Translations under genes and position numbers: made by a program | Notes under the pieces: generated by a model | Told to the model about the DNA's origin: nothing | Seen by the model: the letters and a program-made list of their open reading frames with translations, nothing else | The model's database searches: none | Source: Gigaspora margarita | Lineage: Eukaryota; Glomeromycota; Glomeromycetes; Diversisporales; Gigasporaceae | Direction: 5' to 3' | DNA length: 64,000 nucleotides | Assembly (NCBI GenBank): GCA_009809945.1 | Contig: WTPW01001654.1 | Location: 24,787 to 88,786, forward strand | Part shown: piece by piece, positions 56,331 through 64,000 of the stretch | Layout of the letters: every line of letters starts with the position of its first letter | Numbering within the stretch: position 1 is the stretch's first letter

Positions 56331-58300
56331 TCAATGGAATACCAAATAGCAAATGACCGTTGAGGTACTTATAAATATATGGAAAATCTAAAGTTAGCTA
56401 ATGCAATTATAGTTGTGTCAAAGCTTAATTGAAAATAAGAATGGAATATAAAATAAATACGTCTCAAATTTCAATATTAGATTCCCACATTTTAACTTGA
56501 ATCATATTTTATTTTTCCGATTTATAATTTAACATAGTAAAAATTTTATTTAAAAAATCCTACTTTATTCGAAATACGTAACATTTTGTTAATTTTGAAA
56601 CCCTCAATAGTTAGTTAAAAAGTTTTACCTTTGAAACCTCCTAATATATTGATATCATTTCTGATCTCAAACATTTCCATTTCACTTTTCTATGGTTTAC
56701 TATTTTTTTTATCGTTTATCGGTAGATATTAAAAAAAGAACCTAATTTTTATCACGCGTCTATTTAATTTTCTGATTCGAATTTTAAAATAGAGAGTTTC
56801 AGAGTTAACTTATTTTGAGATTATACTTTCTAATTTGAAATTTTGAAGTCAGAAAATGAATTGTATAGGAGTTATCTGAAGATAAATAATCAAATTTTTT
56901 TGATAGAATTTAGAAAGAAAATAATGATCGCAAAATAAATCATTATTATATACATAAGCTTAATAATAAAAATAAATAGTATTTATATATCATTTATTTT
57001 GAAATAGATACGTCACTGATTTAATTCCAAATTAGAAATTAGAAGCAACTTTAGGTCTGAAACCCCCTTATAGAAAGTTGTAATTTTTTTTAGATCACCC
57101 TTATTTTCAAACTACTGCCATAGTCACTATTGATAATATATTTATGATAATATATTGATAATGTAATAGAACAATATGCTTAACTATCAATTATAAACCT
57201 TTTAGAATTTTTTAGAATTAAGAATTTAGATCATATACAGTTTGAGAAGCCACATTCGAATCATTTTACTAGTAAACTATTCTAGGCTTGCACAATACTT
57301 TATAATCTCGCGTTAAATATATAAATGATTGTGTCATATATTTATATTCATACCAAAATCTAAATCCATTTTTAAGTACAACATATTTACCAGATAATTT
57401 GACGGTATATAATTTAAATAATATTCATTCATTGTTTTAGTAGTTAATTAATGAACAAATAATTCCAATTTACCATGATTCGTATGAATTTTTAACTTGT
57501 GAGCATTAATTTTATATATAATAAATGGTTACACCCGTTTTACCGACAGAAACTTTTCCTACAGTCACTTAACCGTCATTACGCAGGTAACATTTATAAC
57601 AAAACATACGTACACTAATATCTTAAAACACTTTATAATAAATGTCATGAATTTTACAATAATTATAATCCATAATGAAATCTCTAATAGATATAAATTG
57701 CTTATACTGCAAAATCATTATATAGTCAATAAAAATTTGTGACAATATATTTTTTTTTTTTTAAAAAAAAAAAAAAAGAAACATGGATTTATCAAATATA
57801 ACATTTCCACATAACGATACGTAGTTAAATATACTGAATTATTAAGTGTTACAACCTATATTTGCATTAAAAAAAATTGGGCCACTGTTTAGCTTTAGAC
57901 ACCTAAAGCTTCTAATTATATACTTACTTCCCTTATGTCAATAAAATATCTATCGTTATACATTTTTTTTTTTTTTTTTATAACTCGAATCCGAATAACT
58001 CGAATAAAATTCAAATAACTCAAATTAAAATTTAAAAAATTCAATATCAATTATTCAAATACCCTTCCGAGCTTATACTGCATAGTTTATGATCCTTCAC
58101 ATCTGGCTGCAAAGTCAAAGTATTAAACGGATAAGTTTGTACCATTGAAACAAATAAAAAATCTGATAAATCATATAGTATTTGGCTGTTTTTAATTTTA
58201 AATAAAAATATCTTCAATTGTACTTGACAATTTACAACTTTAAAGCAATTATTCAATAATCTAATTATTAAAATAAAGTTAGGAATAGATTTGTTTATTT
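56331..58300. other. No gene seen; repeat copy and homopolymer tracts
   Basis: Holds the second copy of the diverged repeat (56800-57080), a T13/A14 inverted homopolymer (57750-57778) and a T17 tract (57963-57980) followed by CGAATAACTCGAATAA-type words. Confidence 0.4.
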
Positions 58301-59203
58301 TTAAATAAGTTTACCATCGCAGTACTTACCAGTCGGAATATCAGGAAACTCAATAGATTTACTTGCTAATAGTGAAATTAATGATGAATTAACTGGCTCA
58401 GAAAGGTTTTTAAAGTTAAGCAGTTTACTTGTAAGTTTATCTTGAGGACAAGCTAGCAATTTGGTTGATAATTTTGGAATAACTGCATCTGCAGATTGGA
58501 ATGCTTTTAATATTACCAATTCATCTTTATTTGTTGATATACCATCACGTACTATTTCATACCATCTTAATACCTTTTTCCTAATATCATCTGCAGATGG
58601 TCTATTAGAAGGATTTGCATCCATACATTCATTTGCTAATTTGATGTAACATTCAGGAGTGTCTTTAGCAAATTCAGGGCGTAATCCATTACATATTTGA
58701 ATAGCCAATTCTTCATCATACTCAATATCGCAATGAGGCGGTTTTCCTGTAGATATTTCTGCCATTATAATACCAAAACTATAAATATCTGCTGATACTG
58801 TATATGGTTGTTTGTACAACACTTCTGGGGCAACATAAGGTAAAACTCCGTAAATATTATCTTCTAAATTTGACTCATCTTTCTTTCTAGATAATCCTAG
58901 ATCTGCTATATTAGATATTATATCTCCATTAATATATTGATTTTGCAATATATTACCGCTATGAAAATCTCCATGAGAATATCCTGCTTCATGGACTTTT
59001 TTTAAATTTACCGATATATCGACAAGTTGCTTTAATTTACTTTTCCAAATAAGTTCTCTAAAATTTGATAAGAGAAAATTATGAAGACTTCCTTTATTTG
59101 CATATTGAAATACCATCAAATATTCATTATTAGATGTATCTTGAGTTAGTCCATACACTTCAAAATTACTGCCCACTAATCTAATTTCCGTGTAATTTTT
59201 AAA
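58301..59203 (-). CDS. Final exon: kinase C-lobe (300 residues)
   Basis: Opens FKNYTEIRL after the acceptor at 59204-59205 and ends GKYCDGKLI-stop. The beta5/hinge is EYLMVFQYANKGSL (residues 27-40). The catalytic loop is HGDFHSGN (77-84), with Asp79 and Asn84 present and Gly in place of the usual Arg. The magnesium motif is DLG (101-103), then APE (125-127), SADIYSFG (138-145) for the conserved alphaF Asp, and CMDANPSNRPSADDI for the C-lobe Arg. All catalytic residues needed from this half are present, so this exon alone looks functional. A Ser/Leu-rich tail of about 90 residues follows. Activity depends on receiving the Lys and Gly loop from unit 4 or another unit by splicing. Confidence 0.85.
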   Translation of the reverse strand, partial: FKNYTEIRLVGSNFEVYGLTQDTSNNEYLMVFQYANKGSLHNFLLSNFRELIWKSKLKQLVDISVNLKKVHEAGYSHGDFHSGNILQNQYINGDIISNIADLGLSRKKDESNLEDNIYGVLPYVAPEVLYKQPYTVSADIYSFGIIMAEISTGKPPHCDIEYDEELAIQICNGLRPEFAKDTPECYIKLANECMDANPSNRPSADDIRKKVLRWYEIVRDGISTNKDELVILKAFQSADAVIPKLSTKLLACPQDKLTSKLLNFKNLSEPVNSSLISLLASKSIEFPDIPTGKYCDGKLI

Positions 59204-59276
59204 CTAGTTAATTCAAAAAATTTATAATATTAATAATTTATTTATATTAGGTTATAAGTAAATCATTTTAACTTAC

Positions 59277-59747
59277 TTCTCTTAAAAAATTCTCTTGTGA
59301 ACCGGGTAATGATTTAAGTGCCACTATACATGATGGTGTACGCGATTGCGCATATTTCGAAGATTCAATTGGTACTATTCTTTTACCATCTAACCATGTT
59401 GCTTAAAACACTGAGCCAAATCCTCCTTCACCGATCTTTTGAACATTATTTAATCTATTAAAAGGAATCCACTGAATTACATTTTCATACTTTGTAGCTT
59501 TAAGTTGAAATTCTTTAATACAATTATCGACATCTTTATTACCACTTGTCCATCCTCCTGTAGTTTTCTGAGGATCACATGATTGACACCAAGCTAGCGA
59601 TGTGTTATATCGGTTGCAATTTGCACAACTTTCATATGCACCATATCTTTCAAAATCAAAAACTAAAATGTACTCGTCAGTTGAAGTGTCTTGAGTTAGA
59701 CCATATACTTTAAGGTTACTATCCTTTGAATGTATGAGCTCTTTAAA
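59277..59747 (-). pseudogene. Exon unit 4: alphaC-beta5 piece, zinc ribbon, intact Gly loop, one stop
   Basis: 157 codons, phase 0 at both ends. FKELIHSKDSNLKVYGLTQD and EYILVFDF come first, then CANCNRYNTSLAWCQSC (C-x2-C-x9-C-x2-C), DPQKTTGGWTSGN, WIPFNRLNN, the Gly loop KIGEGGFGSVF, TAA at 59403-59405, ATWLDGKR and VALKSLPGSQENFLRE. It is the only unit with a complete Gly loop. The single stop fits a CAA-to-TAA change. It joins the kinase C-lobe exon directly. Confidence 0.8.
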
Positions 59748-59815
59748 CTTATAAATAGAATATATTTTTAGATAAAAAAATTGGTATAATGAACAATGAA
59801 ACAAATTTAACTTAC

Positions 59816-60277
59816 TTTGCACAGAATCTCTAATAAATTTTTAGATTCATGCAATATTTTAAGTCTTACTCCACTAGATGGAATGCGTGACTGCGTGGCC
59901 TCTTTAATATGTTGTATTAACCGTACACCATCTAACCATACTGCTAAAAATTCTTCACCAACACTTTGAATATTATCTAATCTATTAAAAGGAATCCATT
60001 CGATTACATCTTCATAGTTTGTAGCGTTAAGTTGTAGTTCTTTAATGCAATCGTCGATATCCTTATTTCCACTCGTCCATCCTAGTGCTGTTTTCTGAGG
60101 GTCACATGTATAACACCAAGCTGGCGATGTGTTATATCGGTTGCAATTTGCACATTTTCCATTCTCATAATTTCTTTTGGAACCAAATTGGTTAAATACT
60201 AACATGTATTCATTGGTTGTAGCGTTTTGAGTTAATCCCAAGATACTTTCTCTTTCTAATTGCAAATGATTTTTAAA
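59816..60277 (-). CDS. Exon unit 3: alphaC-beta5 piece, zinc ribbon, degenerate Gly loop
   Basis: 154 codons, open throughout, phase 0 at both ends. FKNHLQLERESILGLTQNAT, EYMLVFNQFGSKR, CANCNRYNTSPAWCYTC, DPQKTALGWTSGN, WIPFNRLDNIQ, then SVGEEFLAVWLDG in place of GEGGFGSVxxATWLDG, and VRLKILHESKNLLEILCK. The zinc-ribbon cysteines are intact while the nucleotide loop has lost its glycines. Confidence 0.75.
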
Positions 60278-60370
60278 CTCATATAATATGTAATATATAA
60301 TATACATATAATAGAAGTTAGGTATATAGCTTTACTAATTAAATAATCTATACAAAATAAAATAACTTAC

Positions 60371-60701
60371 TTCAATTAAAATATTTAATAAATTTTGTGA
60401 ACTAGCCAATGTTTGAAGCCTCACTTCATATGATGGTATACGTGATTGTGTATAACTATAACCATATTCAGCTTCTTCATTATAATTTGCGTATCGTATT
60501 CCATCTAACCAGGTTGCTAATAATATTTTGACACCAAGCGTAAGAAGAGTTATATCGGTTGCAATTTGCACATTTTCCGTTTACTCGAACTCGTTCAGAA
60601 CCAAATTCATCAAACACCAACATATATTCATGTGTAGTTGTGTTTTGAGTAAATCCATAAACACTTATATTTCCTCTATCTAATTGCAAGTAATTTTTAA
60701 A
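60371..60701 (-). pseudogene. Exon unit 2: deleted copy
   Basis: 331 bp (not a multiple of three). FKNYLQLDRGNISVYGFTQN, EYMLVFDEFGSER and CANCNRYNSSYAWC are intact. A deletion then removes the fourth Cys to the beta1 strand, joining to ATWLDGIRY in another frame. The lysine position reads VRLQTL. Splicing it in would shift the frame. Confidence 0.8.
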
Positions 60702-60778
60702 CTTATCAAGTACATAATGTATATATAAATTAAGTAGATAGCTTTACTAACTAAATAATCAACATATAATAAAATAAA

Positions 60779-61782
60779 GGGGAATTTACAAATAAGGGCC
60801 CAAAAATGCAAAATAATTACAAATAGGGGCCCAAAATAAAAATAATTACAGAAAGAGGCCTGATATTTGAAAATTATTACAAATAAGGGCCCAAATAATA
60901 ATTTTGTATTTAAAGATCCTAAAACCAATAAGTAAACCTTCTTTGGCTCCTAATTGAAAGTTGTAGAGCTCATTTTTCTGATTCTGATGGTAGTTAAATC
61001 ATCAAAATCGGCCCAGTGGATCCCAAGATACTTGGAAGAACGTAAAGATCGGCAAATTCACTGTTACACAAACTATTTATTTTTCTTTACATACGTTTTG
61101 AAACGTTTTTTTACAATAGCGAAAAATTTTACTAGAAAAGTAATAAAACACGTCTTAAGAAACTAGCATTATTTTGAGCCAAAGAACAACTTTACTTAAG
61201 ATCCCAAGATCAATTGTAATAATAAAATTCTGCGTAAATCACAATTTTTCGTTTGACAGTTTTTTTTAACTTTATCTGTTATATTTGTTTTCTTTAAATA
61301 CGTTTTGAAAAGTTTTTTTATTCTAGTGAAAACTTTTACTAAGAAACTACTAAAATACGTCTTAAGAAACTAGCATTTTTTTGATCCAAAGAACAACTTT
61401 ACTTAAGAGTGCAAAGTCAATTGTGATAATAAAATTTTGCGAAATCACGATTTTCATTTGACGGCATTTTATAGTGCTTTGTATAACAGTGAATTTGCCA
61501 ATCTCTATGTTTTCTTCTTTGATCCCAAGTATCTTACGATCCATTGTGCCAATTTTGATGATTTAACTACCACTAGAATCAGAAAAATGAGCTCTACAAC
61601 TTTCAATTAGAAGCCAAAGAAGGTTTACTTATTATTTTTAGAACCTTTAAGCACAAAATTATTATTTTGGGCCCTTATTTGTAATAATTTTCAAATATCA
61701 GGCCTCTATCTGTAATTATTTTTTTTTTGGGTTCCTATTTGTAATTATTTTGCATTTTTGGGCCCTTATTTGTAAATTCCCC
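60779..61782. mobile_element. 1,004-bp MULE-type foldback element in a kinase intron, perfect 9-bp duplication
   Basis: Ends GGGGAATTTACAAATAAGGG and its reverse complement. TAAAATAAA flanks both sides (60770-60778, 61783-61791). Subterminal GGGCCC and CCTGATATTTGAAAATTATT repeats lie in both arms; arms run more than 250 bp. Inner modules are GAAAGTTGTAGAGCTC, GGTAGTTAAATCATC, GGCCCAGTGGATCCCAAG and GAACAACTTTACTTAAG. No protein. Confidence 0.9.
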
Positions 61783-61796
61783 TAAAATAAACTTAC

Positions 61797-62267
61797 TTCT
61801 TTTAAAATATTTAATAGATTTTGTGAACTAGCCAATATTTTAAGATCCACTTTTTGTGATGGTGTACGTGATTGTGTGTATTCATTTTTCTTTCCATCCC
61901 CATTCATACATCGTTTTCCATCTAGCCAGGTTGCTGAAAATCCATCAACAATTATTTGAATTTTATCTAATCTATTAAAAGGAATCCACTCGATCACATC
62001 TTCATAATTTGTGGCTTTAAGTTGAAATTCTTTAATGCAATTATCGACTTCTCTATTTCCACTTGTCCATCTTCGTGCTACTTTTTGAGGGTCACATGTT
62101 TGACACCAAGCTCTTGATGTGTTATATCGGTTACAATTTGCACATTTCCCATAGAATCGATATCTTTTAGAACCAAACTCATCAAATACCAACATATATT
62201 CATTTGTAGTTGTGTTTTGAGTTAATCCAAGAACGCTTTCACTTTCTAATTGCAAATGATTTTTAAA
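61797..62267 (-). CDS. Exon unit 1: alphaC-beta5 piece, zinc ribbon, degenerate Gly loop
   Basis: 157 codons, open, phase 0 at both ends. FKNHLQLESESVLGLTQNTT, EYMLVFDEFGSKRYRFYGK, CANCNRYNTSRAWCQTC, DPQKVARRWTSGN, WIPFNRLDKIQ, then IIVDGFSATWLDGKR (loop shortened) and VDLKILASSQNLLNILKE. The following intron (61796-60702) is enlarged by a transposon that lies 5 bp inside the donor without destroying it. Confidence 0.75.
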
Positions 62268-62337
62268 CTATAAAGTATTTAAAATATGTAAATTTACTAA
62301 TAATAATCTACATACAATAAAATCATATAATATCTTA

Positions 62338-62402
62338 CTTCTTTTAAAATATTTAATAAATTATGCGAACTAGCCAATGTTTTAAGTTCCACTATATATG
62401 AT
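62338..62402 (-). pseudogene. Exon unit 0: 3' stub cut by a transposon
   Basis: Only VELKTLASSHNLLNILKE and the GTAAGAT donor remain. Upstream sequence is replaced by the GACCCG-repeat element at 62403. It shows that the array had at least five units. Confidence 0.75.
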
Positions 62403-63607
62403 TAGTGCTCCGAACGGGTCAGGTCGGGTCGGGTTGAAAATTTATGGGTTAGAGCTTCAACCCGAACCGAACTCGACCTGACCCTGACCCGACCCGAACC
62501 CGACCTGAAATTTTAGGACTAATATATTAAATTTTTTTAAAAAATGAATTTATTCGCCCTTTTTGCTCTTAAACGTTTAATAATTCATGTAATGATGGTC
62601 ATCGAAGTTGGCAAATCAAATCTAAGCGTGGTATGCTTATAAATTCAGCGTGCTACTACACTAAGAATCATGCATTGCATATTCAGAAGCAATGAAAGTT
62701 TTCTTTATTCTTAATACTATGGATTCATGGAATTAATATAAAAAAACTTTACTGATTTTGCTGTCGAGAAATTATTGTTCAAAGTTAAAAAGAATTTAGG
62801 CGATTGTTAAAAAAAAGTCAGCAGTTAAGTTTTTCAAAACTTTAATCGAATTAGATAGGTGATTGCTGAGATATTTTTGGTCGAAAAAAGTATATAATAT
62901 TATTACCAGGGATTTTTAATTTAATCAGCTCTCTTCAATGAATCAAACTAATTTCAATATGTGTAATATTTTAAAGTAAAAAATATAGTTGAAATTTCAA
63001 GTAACGTATTGACAGTTTTTTTTAAAAAATATGATTTTCACGTTATACCCTTCAGAATCTCGATTTTGATTGGCTAAGAAAAAATTTGGCCTAACTGCTA
63101 ATTACTCAAAATTCTACTAATGCCTATTAAGTGAAAATTGTTCCTGGGTCAATTTCACAATAATGCGGGATTATTTTCCAAAAATTTCTATTTTTGTAAT
63201 GAAAAAATCAAAAGTTACTAATGGCTGGAAATTAGTAAACAATTATGTAATGTGGGCCAAAACTTGAAGATCGGCGGCCGTTAACCAATCAAAATCGAGT
63301 GACAATTTTGTGTCGATCGTTTGAAGAAATCTGATTGGTGCATACTTGACTGTCTTTTGAAGTTTTATTTAAAATATTATTTTAAAAATACATATGCACT
63401 TGCTATTAGAACCAAAAAAAACATAAAATGCTAATTTCGCGCATCTATAAATTGGATAATTTTTGAGTCAGGTCAGGTTGACGTTCAACCCGAACCCAAC
63501 CCGAACCCGACCCGAAATTTTTAGGTCAGATATTTCTAACCCGAACCTGACCCAACCCGAAATTTTAGGTCAGGTTTCGGGTTGACCCGACCCGATTAAG
63601 AGCAATA
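62403..63607. mobile_element. 1.2-kb element with GACCCG/CCCGAA subterminal repeats and TAGTGCTC end
   Basis: Left end TAGTGCTCCGAACGGGTC, right end (other strand) TATTGCTCTTAATCGGGTC. Dense GGGTC/CCCGAA repeats lie in the first 110 bp (62414-62512) and last 130 bp (63470-63597); the middle is AT-rich without coding sequence. TAGNG ends suggest hAT, but the visible flanking repeat is only ATGAT (5 bp). It truncates the kinase array. Confidence 0.7.
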
Positions 63608-63796
63608 ATGATACCACTAAATATTCCCATATACGATACCGGTTAAAAACAAAAAGAAAAAATAACGATTCTTATTCAGATTGAATTCATATTCTAATTA
63701 AATTTTTAAAATTCTCAATATATTTATTAAATGTTTAAAAATATTTAAAAACTATTCAAACCCAAAAACATAACAGATAAATTAGTTTTATCAATT
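63608..63796. promoter_or_regulatory. Upstream region of the right-edge gene
   Basis: AT-rich spacer between the transposon and the ATG at 63797. It contains AAATATTTAAAA-type sequence (63740) but no defined motif. Its role as promoter is inferred from position only. Confidence 0.25.
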
Positions 63797-64000
63797 ATGT
63801 ATACAATTATAATAATTTCTCTTGCTCTATTTGTCTTCTCTTATTGGCTTACAGTTCAAAACTGCAATAATAATTGCAGCTATCATTTGCCAGCTCTTAC
63901 ATATGATACTTTTCTGTGGATAGGGAAAAAAATCACGTATGTATATACGTTTAAATTATTAAGTTTTTCTTTAATAAATTATATTGACAGGCACCTAATT
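63797..64000 (+). CDS. 5' end of a putative secreted or membrane protein gene (runs off the window)
   Basis: ATG at 63797 opens exon 1 (63797-63936), MYTIIIISLALFVFSYWL followed by a Cys-containing segment (NCNNNCSY) and LTYDTFLWIGK. An intron with donor GTATGT (63937) and acceptor TTGACAG (ending 63990) joins exon 2, which reads on in frame (ITHLI) to the window edge. The first 19 residues form a hydrophobic N-terminal segment suited to a signal peptide or membrane anchor. No family was recognised. Splice-site quality and absence of stops support a real gene, but only about 50 residues are visible. Confidence 0.5.
   Translation, partial: MYTIIIISLALFVFSYWLTVQNCNNNCSYHLPALTYDTFLWIGKKITYVYTFKLLSFSLINYIDRHLI

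Larger units (their letters stand above)
58301..62402 (-). pseudogene. Protein kinase locus with tandem zinc-ribbon/N-lobe exons (probably broken)
   Basis: Minus strand, five exon units followed by one C-lobe exon: unit 0 (partial, 62402-62338), unit 1 (62267-61797), unit 2 (60701-60371), unit 3 (60277-59816), unit 4 (59747-59277), final exon (59203-58301). Every intron has a GTAAG donor and an AG acceptor just before TTTAAA. Units 1, 3, 4 and the final exon start and end in phase 0, so they could splice in any number. Each unit encodes, in order, the alphaC-beta5 piece of the N-lobe (FKNH...GLTQ...EYMLVF), a zinc ribbon, WIPFNRLDN, and the beta1-beta3 piece with ATWLDG and VxLK. Only the last exon supplies a C-lobe. 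Unit 2 is shifted by a deletion and unit 4 has TAA at 59403-59405, so the full product is unlikely. Such kinases are numerous in Glomeromycotina and are assumed to be cytosolic signalling proteins. Confidence 0.8.

Overview
The window is nuclear DNA of a very AT-rich, transposon-rich eukaryote with short GT-AG introns. The best match from remembered families is an arbuscular mycorrhizal fungus (Glomeromycotina, Rhizophagus-like). The main reason is the protein-kinase locus at the right end, whose Cys-rich leader (CxxCNRYNTSxAWCxxC, then CDPQK and WIPFNRLDN) and HGDFHSGN catalytic loop are typical of the expanded kinase families of those fungi. Ambiguous bases (n) sit almost only in repeats. 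No tRNA, rRNA or CRISPR array was found.

Layout. 0.2-2.5 kb: a five-exon gene of unknown function whose splice phases all fit but which carries nine in-frame stops and no frameshift. 2.6-13 kb: no intact gene, but a series of inverted-repeat (MITE-like) elements and minisatellites, including a 2.1-kb hAT-type element with a perfect 8-bp target duplication. 13.1-13.7 kb: a two-exon fragment of a gene family. 13.7-18.9 kb: a decayed LINE on the minus strand (LINE-C) broken by four later insertions. 19-21.7 kb: a chain of non-autonomous elements. 21.8-23.6 kb: a decayed hAT transposase on the minus strand. About 23.9-42.8 kb: a nest. LINE-B (plus strand) was split by the complete LINE-A (24357-35000, 13-bp target duplication, poly-A), which itself received a 1.1-kb poly-A retrocopy. 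LINE-B was also hit by a mariner/pogo-like MITE and a 904-bp palindromic element. 43-53 kb: mainly palindromic elements and a GC-rich 49-bp minisatellite. 53-58.3 kb: sparse, with diverged repeats. 58.3-62.4 kb (minus): a kinase locus built as a tandem array of near-identical phase-0 exons, each encoding a zinc ribbon plus pieces of the kinase N-lobe, ending in one kinase C-lobe exon. 63.8 kb to the edge (plus): the first exon of a putative secreted or membrane protein that runs out of the window.

How it fits together. Little here looks like a working host gene; the kinase locus and the right-edge gene are the best candidates. The rest records transposition. At five insertion sites in LINE coding sequence, removing the insert and one target-site copy rejoins the LINE reading frame, which fixes element borders and target-duplication lengths without any database. 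Stops in the decayed ORFs are mostly TGA or TAG where Arg, Gln or Trp is expected, as C-to-T change on either strand would give. The main surprise is that several palindromic elements with different ends and different target duplications share the same internal sequence modules.
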